51,933 nt of DNA, taken from assembly GCA_002224055.1 (NCBI GenBank), contig AZLU01000105.1, forward strand, positions 84,963-136,895, written 5' to 3'. The notes beneath the pieces are model-generated. The model saw nothing but the letters and a program-made list of their open reading frames with translations, ran no database searches and was not told the DNA's origin. This document shows positions 36,362-48,434 of the stretch, in pieces (the stretch's first letter is position 1; the number at the start of each line of letters is the position of its first letter). The position numbers were made by a program, and so were the translations under genes. The stretch is from Pezizomycotina sp. ARF18. Taxonomy: Eukaryota > Ascomycota.

Positions 36362-37803
36362 AACATTTGCAGAGATGTATTGAGAAAACTCCGCAAATAC
36401 GCTGGATGTATATTTCCAATCTTTAGGGGGATACTATTCCATTTCATGGCGCGTTCACGCGGTAGCATATGTAAATCTCACAATCACTAGTACTCACATC
36501 TGAAAAGTTGAAAAGAACAAATCCATTACTCGGCGTCGATATATATGTATGCGACCTACAATCTCAGCTGCATTTCAATAGATTCTATAGTAATATAAAA
36601 CGAGCGTTCGATCGATCAGACGTCTAACTCGCTTTTAGCCATTCTTCATGGATATCTGGTTTTCTACTCTTTTCCCCTTTTCGAAGAGCTTCTGTATCTG
36701 CGTATTGCACATATCTAACCATAGTATTTTTTTTTATGATATCGATAAGAAGCGTTATTTTATTACACAAACCAATTAGTCACCTTTTAGATTTTTACTA
36801 CTGTCTAGGCCTTTAGCTTCCAGTGTGCCTGATTCGCGTAAGAGGATATTGATTGACCCCGAATTATATTAAACGGATAAAAGCTGCTCGCTTGCTAATA
36901 TAATGCTGAACAGGAAGGGATCCATTTTGATCGAAAGCAATGTAACTCGAGCCATAACACTCTCTATCCTACGAGTATTAATGGGATCTAATGTAACCTA
37001 GAAGACTCCTTGACCAAGGTGAAGAAAAAAAATAAGAGTCGTCGTCAATCTGAATCGAATCAACCATCAGACTCGACGCTGTCTGGCCCATATACCTAAA
37101 CCGCCATAAAAAAAATTAGACATACAGAAGCCAAGAAAAGAGAAAACCACCGATTGAAGCAGTTTCATCGGTGGATAAAGAGTAAATGGGGTTAGCCAAT
37201 TTTCTGCTTTATTGCGAGTTATGAGAGTTGAACTTGTGAATTCAAGGAGAGCCGAAGTAGGATATTAATGGAGCTGCTTAGGTAAAGTAGAGTGCTCTTT
37301 ACACCATTTCAGCTAGCTAACTGGGTGCACTTGAAGTTTGAAGGCCCAATGGTAATTTTCTCATAATAAAAGGTTGCTGGAAAAATAATCCCCCTCACCA
37401 AGCTTTCCGCGCGAGCGTCTTGTATGTGAATCAACTATCAGACGCTGTCGCGTTGAGATGTTGCGTTGTCACCTCCGTTTTTTTACTAAATAGTCAAAAT
37501 CTCAAAGATTTAAAAAGAAGCCTAGACTGAAGCTTTCACTCGCAGCAGAAAAAGGGGCAAGAAGAGTTCATCAAACGGTAGGTGTTTTGTTATTTTGGAA
37601 ATGGCAGATGACTACTACTTTGATGGGACTCGAATCCAAGCGCGAAGGAAGACTCAATGGATGCCTAGATGATTACCAAAGTGCGTATCTTAGGCTGAAT
37701 ATGGAGTCTTTGAAGATTAGTATAAAAGAATCTTTGATAAATTCATAAGTATATATAAACAATATCCTTGTCTTTGATATCTGTTCCTCCTTCTCAAGGG
37801 CAG

Positions 37804-38055
37804 TTAGCGATGATCCCGAAAGTAGCTCACCGCGGAGGCGACGAACGATGGGAACAAGAAAAGTATCATATATATACGATGGACGAGATCCTCTCGAGGA
37901 GGATAGTAGGCTAGTATCTTGTATAAACCACGGCTCATAGAACGGTAAACCATCATTGATAGAGGCAGAATATCCCTCAAAGGAAAAAAGAGGGATATAA
38001 CAATAACCTGAGCGGAGATGCGCTGCTCGCGTAGATGACTGCGTGAACTACCCAT
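37804..38055 (-). CDS. Possible small hypothetical protein
   Basis: An ATG-initiated frame of 83 codons reads MGSSRSHLREQRISAQ, then a hydrophobic stretch (VIVISLFFPLRDILPLSMM) and a second hydrophobic end (MILFLFPSFVASAVSYF). It could encode a small membrane protein. I know no homologue, and an open frame of this length can arise by chance. Confidence 0.15.
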   Translation of the reverse strand: MGSSRSHLREQRISAQVIVISLFFPLRDILPLSMMVYRSMSRGLYKILAYYPPREDLVHRIYMILFLFPSFVASAVSYFRDHR

Positions 38056-38081
38056 TTGGCTACTACCGCGTTTCTCCGCAG

Positions 38082-38125
38082 AAAAAAAAAAAAAAAAAAA
38101 AAAAAAAGAGAGAGAGAGAGAGAGA
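38082..38125. repeat. A26 followed by (GA)9
   Basis: Twenty-six A run directly into nine GA dinucleotides: a pure purine strand of 44 bases. Confidence 0.95.
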
Positions 38126-39079
38126 TGATCTAGGTGCTCAAATGGCGCAGCTCCGGAGGTGGGTTTGGCCTCGACCTGTTCGAAAATCCGTCAAGCCATC
38201 AAGCCATCTGCAGAGGAAGCGCTAGAGACAAGGACGCAGCTTGCATCCCGCCAATCCACTTTAATGAAAGCCATGGAAATCCTTTTTCAAGAGAAGTGGG
38301 GGTTTTTTTTTTTTTTCAAGTAGTTCACCACTAGCAAAATCTGCGACGCTTGCGGGAGAACTTTTGAAAACCTACCCCAGAGTTTATATAAAATCGGCAC
38401 ATACAGTAGCGTGAACGACGGGAGAATCTATCTCGACCTTTGCCTCGCGTCGTACTTTATGACAGGACTGAGGAGGGGGGTTGGGCGTTGGGGGAGTGGT
38501 GGCGAACGAGAAATCTTGGTTCGCGGATGCATGTGATCAGGAGGTTTTTTGGAAATCTCCAGTATCATGGCTCGCACCCATATCACCGCTAAGCGGGAGG
38601 GGTCGGGAAGGTGGTGGAGTCCAACTAGACTTACCTTTGGACGATACGGTAAGGCCAGGATTGCTTTCGTTTCGTTCGTTTCTTTTCTTTTTATTTTTCT
38701 ATAATGAACGATAACGCCCGGTATGCAAATGAATGAGAAGAGTGAAGGGGTGTAGCAATGAAGATGTTCCTCTTCATCTTAATTCCTTTGATCTGCTTCA
38801 TTACCACGTCTTTCTCTTCTGTTTGTGGTAGTGGTTTCCTTCTCTATAAAATCGTCTGCAATGTAAAGGAAACTTGAGCTGAAGCACTGATGTACCAGTA
38901 TGAGATTCCATACACGTACTTGTATGCAATGGTTGTTCGTAGCAGCAAGAAGGGACTTAAGACGCCATGGTAGCATCAATACGCAAGTTGTTTCCTCTTG
39001 GAGGGGGCCTAGAGACTACGAGAAGGTGTAGAAGCTAAGTGGAGATCGACAGGACCAGCAAATCAGCCTGAAAAACTTG

Positions 39080-39104
39080 AAAAAAAAAAAAAAAAAAAAA
39101 AAAA
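39080..39104. repeat. Poly(A) tract, 25 bases
   Basis: Uninterrupted A25 in the long gene-free region. Confidence 0.95.
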
Positions 39105-40456
39105 GTTAGGATTCATCCGTCCTAGATTTTGCTATGGAGATAAGAACAATTCCTTACTACGAAGGCCACAGCACTGAGAATCCGTATATCAATTCAGGCT
39201 AATAAATCCTAAATAGATGTCGTATCGCAATCATGGCGTGACCAAAACTTACTTCGTTTCGAGAATAAACGAATGATACGAGACGAGATTATATCTGCGG
39301 ATCCATCGCTTTACTGCGAACGTGGCAGTGTCCCAAGGAGATAGATGCTAGGAGTATTGGCATTCTTTTTCTTTCACTGGCGCCAAAGGTGAAAAGACTC
39401 AGGTTCCTCTACCGGCTGTCCGTACCAATCTAGGAAAGGCAAGGAAACAATTCAGAAATTCTCCCCTTATGCAAGGCGTTAAACAAACTTCGGATGCACG
39501 TTGAAACCTTCCGTGCACGGAGCTGGTGGCAATGTTCTGCAGTGGAGCCTACATTGATGACTGCCCGCACGAAAACTGATAGTCCAGCTCATCAGTCTGC
39601 TTGATTGAACCTTCATTTATAGCCCCATATGTTTCAATCTAAATGGAACGCACCCAAGGAAAGCGCCAGATCAGCTTGAGAGGTCTTTCGGATTGAATAT
39701 TGACGACTTTTATATTAAACCATGTTTGGATCCACGAATTCGGTAGGCGATGGCTTAATTTGTTAGTTGCCCCGATGCAGGTCCTTTTGGGGTTGGATTG
39801 AGATATAACTAAATAAATATAGATATAAATCTTATTCCTATGATTGAAATCCACTTTCGTCCACGCTTTCGTCGTCATCGTTTCATGGATACACGAGACG
39901 AGTTTCCGTCGAATAAGAAGAGAGCGCGGCTTGAAATGGTGGAACGGACCATTCATTTGGTAAACATGTCGCTACAGTGTCGTGGATTAATATGCAAGGA
40001 AGGTATTGATTGAATTTCTAGACTGACCTGAGCAAAATATTATAAAAAAGAATTATTAAGTTCCCGTAGTAGAATCTGGGGGTGTTTCAAAATATGCATG
40101 AAAACCACCCAAACCCAAGGATGAAGTGAACAGCGTAATTAATAAATCCTCTCGTCGCGCTAAATATAATAACAATTTCTTCTCTTTTCGCCCTTTTTAC
40201 TTTTTCTATAACCATGCTAGGTTTAGAACTGACAGGTCAAGGTATCTCCATCCGAAATAATACCTAATCTTAGGACAGTAACCGTTTTATCATTTAATTT
40301 ACTTTTTAATATGAGAATGTTCGCACATACCTTGATATTTCTGTTCTGCGCATCCTTTTTTCTTGCGGATTTTACTTTGTAGATCGTTTTCTTGTAATAG
40401 GCTATCTTCAGAGGTGAAAGCAACTCTATGCTGATAATACGGTAATATTTGATCCT

Positions 40457-40786
40457 TTGGTACTAGCCTTTTCAGAAATATTAATTGGATTAATGATCAG
40501 CCATAGCATGTATGAACAAGAGCTTGATAAATTCAAGAAATCGACTGAACTCATCAAAACTATATTTTTCGCGGCTGCGGGATGCGATAGTGCGTGCAGC
40601 AAGTGGGGGAACCTTTTTCTTGTTCTTATAGAATACGGAGGATGTCTTCTGGAGGCGTTCTGGAAAGGCTCCAGAAGAACAATTAGAAACAGCCAAGCAA
40701 AGTTAATAGGAAAATACTCGCGTATACCAGACACCAAAAAAAAAAAAAAAGAAAAAAAAAAAGAGGAAGAGCCAAAGAGGTTCTGA
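40457..40786 (+). CDS. Possible hypothetical protein, partial
   Basis: A frame of 109 codons opens at TTG; the first ATG gives MISHSMYEQELDKFKKS. Middle residues look protein-like (TELIKTIFFAAAGCDSACSK, YGGCLLEAFWKG), and it ends in a Lys/Glu run caused by an A-rich tract. No family is recognised, no splice sites are obvious, and it may be a remnant or chance. Confidence 0.18.
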   Translation: MVLAFSEILIGLMISHSMYEQELDKFKKSTELIKTIFFAAAGCDSACSKWGNLFLVLIEYGGCLLEAFWKGSRRTIRNSQAKLIGKYSRIPDTKKKKKEKKKEEEPKRF

Positions 40787-41341
40787 TATAGAGTGGTGCG
40801 TGCGCAAGGGAAAGTGGGGAGGTGATCAAGAAAATAATCTTTAACTCGCGGGAAGACTTCCTAAAGTGGCCGTAGCGTCTGGAGGGGTACGAAAATTATT
40901 CATACATTCACCAACACCACCTGCTGTTTGGCCCAGATCAACATCCTTTCCTCTATTTCCGTATACAGGGATATCCCGAAGCGTGCGTGTCGAGAGTCGT
41001 TTTCTTTTCCCCTCCTTTTTTTCCCATTCGTTTCTCGTTTCTCAGTCAACAGGTATTTCCCCGCTTATAAGCTCCACAGGAAAGATTGTGAATAGTTGTG
41101 TTTCTCCCAAGAATAAAGCGAACGAAGAACGCTTGTAGGTGACATCTGGAGCTTCTTTATTGCACGCAAAGATAATGTGGGCGTACTTCGTTTTCGTCCT
41201 GCACGAAAGTTGAATACTCTTCTTCACATGCTACTTACACTCTAGAGCCAGTTGGCTTTGCTAGGGCGCTAAAGAGAAATAAAAAAGGAGGGAAATTGGA
41301 GAGAAAGAAAAGGAAGTCACCCTCTCACTTTTTTCTGCTGG

Positions 41342-41365
41342 TTTTTTTTTTTTTTTTTTTAAGTA

Positions 41366-41397
<32 letters not shown>
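41342..41397. repeat. T19 and A30 tracts, closely spaced
   Basis: T19 (41342-41360) and A30 (41368-41397) are separated by seven bases (AAGTAAT), forming a nearly perfect inverted pair. Confidence 0.95.
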
Positions 41398-41398
<1 letters not shown>

Positions 41399-43135
41399 GT
41401 AATTATAGCTATACCGTCGCTTACTTGATTTACTTTGATGCCTGGAAAGACTAGGAACCTTGGTATATGAACTCCTAGTCTTGCACTAGAAAAATATCTC
41501 TCAATGAGACGACCTCCGTATTCATGCTTGCTGTAGATTGGGAGGAGAGCTTTATAGATCGGCTGACAACTGCGACAGTTTTCTCCAGAGCTCAAAAACA
41601 TGTCTATCACCGCAAGTTTCTGATGAGCTTGGAAGCTCTAGGAAGATATCGTTTGAACCGCAACCAGTCGTTCCCTTGAATAAGAGTTAGTAGTGCTTCT
41701 CCTTTCCCTTTAATGCCTGGCCGCCAGCTTCATGCTCAGCATCCATCTCTCTCTCGTCAGAATCTGATATGTCTGATGCACAGAAAGTGCCTATGCATCT
41801 GCGAGAACATCCAAAACATCTAAGAAAGTGGAGCTCAAACTGCTCCCCAACCTGACTCAAAAGATTTGGGGAAGAATCTTTTTTTGGGATTAGCGGTATT
41901 CAGCTTGATTGGCTGGGCCGCCTTTTCTCTCTTCCCTTCATCGTTCTTTTGAAATAAAAAAAAAAATTAAAAAGAAGAGTGGGGTAAATAGGATGATTCC
42001 AAGGAAGCCCAACTCGAAGTAATGGCAGTGGTGTACATTACATCCTGCCTAGCCACCAACCTTGGCAGTAGTCTTCCCAAAAATTGTGGAGGTTAAATGT
42101 CAACGACTGCTTATCCCACAGCTCCCCTCTTGCCCAAGGAGCCTTTCCAAGCTGCCTGCTTTTGAGTGTATTTTTATAACCTTGCCTCTCTAAAGAACAG
42201 ACATCGATGAAGGAAGGTATTTAAGCAAGGCCTCACCCGTCAAACTTTGAAGGGAGACGCGTATGGATCTAAAAATAATAGCCGGTAAAAAGACTATAAT
42301 GTATGATGCCTTGAGGTCCTGAGACTGTTGAAGATCGAGGACGATGGAGGAGAACTTGTTTTTGAAACCCTAAACCGTTCGGCTGGATATATTATCGACG
42401 GTTTTGAGAATTCTTTCGCCTGGTGTTGGAGGAGAAGATAGGAGATCGCAAGGTGGTGAACGTAAGAACGGGTCGAAGGTTTTGGAGAAAAGCAAAGAAG
42501 AAAAAAAAAAAAAAAAAAAAGGAAAAGAAAAAAAAACTTCCAGCGAAAAGAAAGAAGCCCTCTCGGATATATCGCCTTCCTGTTTGAAATACTCCATATA
42601 TGGAGACACCCTCTCTCTCCTTCGAAAAATAATATAAAAATAAATAAATAAATTCAAATAAATTCATTTTTTTATATTTCAAGGATTGCCCTTTTCCTCC
42701 TCCGAGTCTTCTAACAGGATTAGAAAAGAATACTTACGCCAAACCTCTTTTTTTTTCCTGACCCCATCTTTATATTATATCCCCCTTGTTTTCTTCTGTT
42801 CTCTCCAGGATTTGAAGTCAATATCGTCTAGGGCCTTTCTATTGTTATTACTATTATTTTCTATCGCTTTTCTTTTCCCTCCTAAACTTCCTAGTAAGTT
42901 ATTCTCTTTACCATTTGTCGTTAATATTGCTGTTCATGCAGTGATAGTGAATATCCTTGAAATAAGAACGAGAAAATAAGCTCCCTTTTTGTATTCAATA
43001 TGATATTTGGAAAGTGACGAACACCAGCACAAAATAAAAAAAAAGAAAGGCGGGAGGAAAAAGGAAAAAAGCGGAGGAAGGGGACGGAGGAAACAGAACA
43101 GCAAAGAAAAAAAAAAGAAAAAAAAAAAAAGATAA

Positions 43136-43232
43136 ATTTTTTATTCTTTATTTATTCTTAATTTTATTCTTTTATTTATTCTTTATTATTTTTATATTTA
43201 TTTTATTTTATTTATTTATTTTTTTTTTTTTT
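43136..43232. repeat. Imperfect TTTTA/TTTAT array
   Basis: About 100 bases of TTTAT and TTCTT units, about 400 bp upstream of the bHLH gene and ending in a T14 run. It is similar to the arrays at 28611 and 46520. Confidence 0.85.
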
Positions 43233-43606
43233 AAATTCCAACCTTTTCTTTCCTTTTTTCTTCAAGCAGCGAAAAAAAAATCATCCTCTTCCCCCCAAAT
43301 ATTTTTTTCTATTATATTAATTAAGTACCTCCAAGTCCTCTTTTCTTGCTTCAATATATATAAGAATCCATCATCACCACACTTCCTTTATAATATTCAT
43401 TTTTCTTTTCTTTTCTTGTTTCTGTCATCAACGTTGCATGGCGAAAGAACTTCTGCTAACGCAGTTAACATCTCCATTCTAACATAAGGCTCTCTCTCTA
43501 CTCACAGCTCTGCAGCCGAATACTTGAAGTGAGAGAACAGTCTGTTCGCATCTTCCGCCACGGACTAAGCGGGATAACTTCTCTGTCTCTTTTGAAACAA
43601 TCTTCC

Positions 43607-43629
43607 TTTTTTTTTTTTTTTTTTTTTTT
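43607..43629. repeat. Poly(T) tract, 23 bases, next to a start codon
   Basis: T23 ends 18 bp before the probable bHLH start at 43648, so it is promoter or leader sequence of that gene. Confidence 0.9.
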
Positions 43630-43647
43630 CTTTCTTCCATATCCACC

Positions 43648-44849
43648 ATGACTTCAACGACTCGTGCAACGACCCATTAATGTCGAATTATTTTAACTGT
43701 AAGATTAACATTCCCGGCCAATTTTCTTTCGTTCTTACAAAAAAGCGTTGAAGATTTTTCCTTCTTACTGACAAGCTCGAACAGATGAGTTTGATTTTCA
43801 ACTCCTTCTTTCCCTGCCCCAACTCCTACCCGGCTAATGGCCCTTCGCTCCTGGACGACAACGAGACGGTGCTCTTGCAGACTTCTTTGACAAAGTTGGC
43901 TCCGGTGTAAACCTCGAAAATTTCCTATTCGACTCCAAGTCCCCGTTCTTTGATCCGAAACTCCCCGATCCCATGATGTGGGGATGGCACGGCGATACCT
44001 CCGAACGTTACCCTTTTCAGCCCGAAGAAGAGGTTGGTGACGGGCACGGCTTACCTCCCGCCACTCCACGGCACACTACCACCCGTCTCGACATCAGAAA
44101 TGAGCACATGTCCCTCGCCGCCACTTCTAATCCTCCGTCGCCGAATCCGTAGCCCTTCCGAAATCACAATCAACCCTTTTGAAGGGGGCGAACTCCTCCT
44201 CGACAGGACAAAGGCGGATTCCGTTGTATCCGCTGAACGCTCGCTTGGGGCTCAGACCCCCATTTCAAAGGTGCGGAAGCTATTCGAATCCTAATGTGCA
44301 AAACCCGCCCATGAGCACGGAGGAGGATGTAAACACAAGGATAGGCGCCTGGTAGAGAAAACCAGAGGCGTAGTCGAGAATACGCTGAACGGCTCTCCAG
44401 GGAAAGCCACGGCAACGGGGAGCAGTGATGAAACGGAGGGCTCGTCGAGGAGCTCAGATAGGACACCGTCTCCCACATCCCGCCAAGAACCGGCGGAAGT
44501 CAGACAACGAGAGCTCCAGAAAAATGTCGGCATCGCCGACCAAGTCGAGCTTGAAGAAGGTTAAACACAGGAAGAGCGATGCCAGCCCGAAGATCAAGAA
44601 GAAGCCGCCGACACAGAAGAAGGAAAACCTCACGGAAGCCCAGAAACGGGAGAACCACATCCAGAGCGAGCAGAAGCGGGGAACTTGATCCGGCAGGGCT
44701 TTGACGATCTCTGTGCCCTGGTACCGGAACTTAGAGGCGGCGGATACAGCAAGAGTGCCGTTTTGATACACGCAGCTACGTTCCTAGAAAACCTCGAAGA
44801 AGGAAATAAAATGCTCCGAATGCAAATCAAGGAACTGGAAGCCTGTTGA
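43648..44849 (+). CDS. bHLH transcription factor (Ino4-like fungal type)
   Basis: The C-terminus is a basic helix-loop-helix domain: a basic part (LTEAQKRENHIQSEQKR) with the His-x3-Glu-x2-Arg DNA-contact pattern, helix 1 (NLIRQGFDDLCALVPELRGG) and helix 2 (YSKSAVLIHAATFLENLEEG) with a short zipper-like tail ending in EAC at TGA 44847-44849. The N-terminal half is acidic and rich in Phe/Asp (ADFFDKVGSGVNLENFLF), like an activation region, with Ser/Pro/Lys-rich sequence between. Probable start is ATG 43648 if one lost G is restored after it (MDFNDSCNDPL). One intron, 43699-43784, joins MSNYFN to YEFDF. Frame breaks occur near 43651, 43800, 43872 and 44287, and near 44678, inside the basic region (EQKR/RNLIRQ). 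DNA target is unknown; E-box binding is expected for the family. Confidence 0.85.
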
Positions 44850-47092
44850 GCGGTTATCCGTTTTGTGCCTTTGCTTTTCACGGACATTTATATTTCATAT
44901 CACTTCCAGGCGTTCCCCAGTTCTTCCTTTGTCTTTTCTTGGTTTGTACGGATGGTGTTCTTCGGGTTAATAGTTACGGTTCTTGTTCTAGGAGTTTCTT
45001 ATTTTAAAACATTCACGCAAAACTTTCATTCAGTTATTTTTCTATTCCTTTTCTTCCTCGGTGATTCGGCGTCTATGAAGGTCATGTAATTCTGCCTAAC
45101 GGACAGAGGTAGAGTCTTTATGTGTTTCTCCTTCCTTCCTTCCTTTGTTTTGCTATCATACCCTTTGAGTGACCAATCACCACGACTGTAAATAATACTT
45201 CTTTTGTTGATGTTATCATCTATTCTACAACTTGTAGCAAAAATTATTAAGATCATGTACAATAATGATATGTCCCATACTCTTCCAGTATATATTCTAT
45301 GAAATCAAAAATAAATACCCTCCGAGCTTATTCTTAAACTCTTTTGAGCTACCATCGAACACTCCTTGCTGCAATATCTTCAAAGCACATCTAACTAATG
45401 ATGTTATAGCCTATTGGCTAACACCCGAAATTTACAATCCATGGCATTGTAAGTTCATTTGGGTAGCTAGCTATGATACTACACTGTCTCATCAAGAGAG
45501 CTACGCACCGGTCTCAGCGAAGTTTAGCAGATGAAGCTGAAGTGGATATTGCAAGGCTAGCTTTACTCACCGTGATATCGACCGAATTTCAATGTGAAAA
45601 CTGCAACTCGTATTCTCATGCTAATCAGCTGCATTTGCACGATATCAACAATGCCACTGGTAAAAGTGGAATCCGTGATATTTTCAACAAAATCCATCGT
45701 CATCATTTATCACCACTGCTCCGCTTCTTGTTTTTTATTTCCCTTTTCTGCTCTTTGTCGGAAAAGTTAACCCCAGTCTAGAATTATCAACATCTTTACT
45801 ATATTACTAGGATATATGGTTGATATTAACTATAGTTAAAAAGCACGTTTCTGGTCTCGTGAATTGCTCTTCGCTTCGTCAATCCTCTCGCTAATTCCAC
45901 TTCCCCACCGCTTTTTTTGTACGTAAACAGAATAAAAGTAAGTAGTGTTTTTTTTTTTTTTTTGACTTTTCCTACGTTACGATACGAAAAAAACTTGTGC
46001 TTTCTTTACTAATAAGTACTCCACTGCAAATCTGCAAAATAGCACATTTCACGTTCTTTTTTCAGACGTAAAATTACTCGATATGGACAATAATCTGTGC
46101 ACATTTGGTTAAGTGTGCATTTTCACGTTACTCTGTGCATTTCGATTCCTTTTCTTTCTAGACGGTGGAAAAGAATTTCCCAGCCGTGCGGAAGCGGCCG
46201 TAGCGGTATAGGTTTCGAGTAAAGTAGCAATAATGGCGTAAACAACTTTTTTCGTTACGCAAGGTTGAACAAAATGGCAGTGTTTCCTTTGCTAATGGTC
46301 TTAGTAGAAGGTAATAAGGTGGTTAACACGGTTAAGTACTTAGTAGGAAGAAGGGAAGGAAAAACTTGAACTGCAACCTTTGAAAGGAAGAGAATGGTCA
46401 TGAGATGTAAAAATAAGTAGTAATACGGCTCTTTTGGCATGTGGAGGGAGTAGCGACGCTAGTGAAAAATGATAAATAACCTTCTGCACGCTCCTTTTTT
46501 ATTGCCCTGACCAATGATCTTTTATTTATTTTATTTATTTTATTTTATTTTTTATTTTATTTTATTTTCCAGCTACAACCTTATTTGTCCTTTTTTTCTT
46601 TTATACGAAACTGCTTACCGAAGCTCTTTCAAAGCAAAGCAACCACCAACCGAGCTTAGCACCCCCACTACTAGCTAGCTCTACAGGACTTTTGCTTGGT
46701 TTGCTCCTAAATATTGCTACCACATTTCACAAGCCTGGAAAAACATCTTCCTGTTACCACGTTACAGTTACGTCCTCTAGAAACCTAGGGTAAACAAAGG
46801 AAAAGAGACATCGAAGAGCTCTCGGTATACTTTCTACAAAGCAAGCTCCGTAAGGCAGAAATATACCCGTCCAACTAGGCTTCAGAACAAAGTTTCAAAA
46901 ACAAGATCCTTCGACCCCGGGGCTTCGCTGTCTTTGTTCGTTTTAATTGGCCAATCAGCTACTCCAATCAGACTCCTTTCAAGAAAGGAAAACGGTTCAG
47001 AAAGGCAAACCCCCTTTGGAAGAGGCTTTTCGTACTCCTGCATATATAATCTATTTTTGGGAGAAGGAAACAGGTACCCTAGCTTCGGAGCC
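44850..47092. other. Intergenic region bHLH / GET2
   Basis: No gene is supported. Plus-strand frames at 45265-45534 (ATG start, 89 codons) and 45473-45781 are open but unrecognised. A TTTTA-type array lies at 46520-46568, and GTGCAT/GTGCAC words recur around 46096-46141. The 3' part is the presumed GET2 promoter. Confidence 0.5.
46520..46568. repeat. Imperfect TTTTA pentamer array
   Basis: About fifty bases of TTTA/TTTTA units roughly 525 bp upstream of the GET2 start; third array of this kind in the window. Confidence 0.85.
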
Positions 47093-48119
47093 ATGGAAAG
47101 TCCCGATTCCACCAACCAGGCTTCCCTCGCACCCTCCGAGCAAGCCGCATCCGCCGAGAACGGCGAAAGGCAAAGTCACGCAAGGCGCAGACAGGCTCAA
47201 GAAGATCACGTCGACGCAGAAAGGGGATACGTCGTACAAGGACGATGAAGTCGCAGCAGCGGATCAGCCTCGCATGACGGATAGTGCCAGGCTAATGAGA
47301 CGCACGACGATCCACCTGTTGCTGATATAGCGGAGCACGATTGGGAACCGAAGGTTACGCGCGCGCCAACCACAGCAACAGCAACAGCCACAGCAAACCG
47401 CAACAGAATGCGTTCGGAGCTCCTGATGATCCGCTTGGGCAGCTTATGGCGGGTAATCCGTTCTTCCAGCAGCAAGGGGGCGCGGGTGGACCAGCTGGCG
47501 GTATAGGTGGTATGGGTGCTACCGGCATGGAAGAGGATCCGATGTTCAAGCTGATGCAGCGGCTTATGGGAGACGCAGGTGGAGCACCCGGAGCAAGTGG
47601 CATGCCGCAGATGGTTCCGACGGCTTCCCGCCGGGGCTCGCGTCGGCTTTCGCGGGTATGCAGAATGGGAACGGCCAGCAGACGAGCGACATCGACCCGT
47701 ACACCAAGTGGTGGACAGTGCTGCACAGCATTTGCGCGATCCTGCTGGGGCTATACGCTGCTTGGACCACGGGTTTTAACTTTGCGGTACGAAAGAAGAG
47801 AGGTTGGCGGGAATGTTCGAGGATATTGTAAGTTTCACTCAAAAGCCCTTCTAGTGCTTTATTTTCTTTAGATGTTGATGCTAACTTTATTGAAATAAGC
47901 CGGTGTTTTGGTACTTTGCTACTATGGAGCTGGTGTTACAATCAACGAGATATATTATGGAAAAGGGTCGGCCGCCGCCGGGTTCCATCCTTAGCAAGAT
48001 TGGAAGCATACTGCCTTCGCCTTTCGGACCGTTTTCTCATAACTCTAGCGAGGTATAGCGTGATATGGTCAACTATTGTAAATGATGGTGCTTTACTACT
48101 ATTCGTCCTGGAGGACTGA
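47093..48119 (+). CDS. GET2: GET complex subunit Get2
   Basis: ER membrane receptor subunit that, with Get1, takes tail-anchored proteins from the ATPase Get3. The N-terminus carries the Get3-binding Arg cluster: after ATG 47093 the sequence runs SLAPSEQA and, in the shifted frame, RIRRERRKAK, followed by GADRLKKITSTQKGDTSY. A Gln/Gly-rich middle (GQLMAGNPFFQQQGG; EEDPMFKLMQRLMG) precedes three TM segments: WWTVLHSICAILLGLYAAWT, then PVFWYFATMELVLQSTRYIM, then PFLITLARYSVIWSTIV with NDGALLLFVL at the end. One intron, 47828-47899, has a GCTAAC branch. Frame breaks lie near 47142 (one lost C, just at the Arg cluster), near 47260-47380, near 47620 and near 47800. The protein is about 315 residues. 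The stop TGA at 48117-48119 fits. Convergent with MRP49, with 315 bp between the stops. Confidence 0.88.
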
Positions 48120-48434
48120 GCTGGTGGAACTCTCGGAATATTCAGCTATAGCTTTTTAATCACGAACTTTATGAATTTGATGTATCTATGTAATTATGAA
48201 GCAAGAGCGAGAAAAGAATGAAATATCAATAGACATATGCAAAACAGTCTACATCTTTTCGTTGCCGTGAATCATTGCATCTTGAGAGCCACCGCGAGAA
48301 TCACCAGAAATGGATTACTAGCATGCCGCCTTTGCAGAAACATATATTTACATTCGATAAGTCTAGTGTATGATATCTCTATGTACCATATATTTACGTC
48401 TACTGCCTGGCCCTCAAAAACAAAAAGATAAGTA

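Larger units (their letters stand above)
36362..43647. other. 7.3 kb region without a recognised gene
   Basis: I see no gene I can support. Two open frames might be short hypothetical genes: a minus-strand ATG frame at 37804-38055 (83 codons) and a plus-strand frame at 40457-40786 containing EQELDKFKKSTELIKT. Repeats include A26-(GA)9 at 38082-38125, A25 at 39080-39104, T19 and A30 at 41342-41397, a TTTTA-type array at 43136-43232 and T23 at 43607-43629. Confidence 0.5.

Noticed and set aside
35797-36468. 223-codon minus-strand frame opposite the t6A dehydratase
   Set aside because: It mirrors a conserved plus-strand exon and has no features of its own.
37600-37690. Possible tRNA because of GACTCGAATCC
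   Set aside because: The T-arm does not pair properly and there is no A-box or acceptor stem around it.
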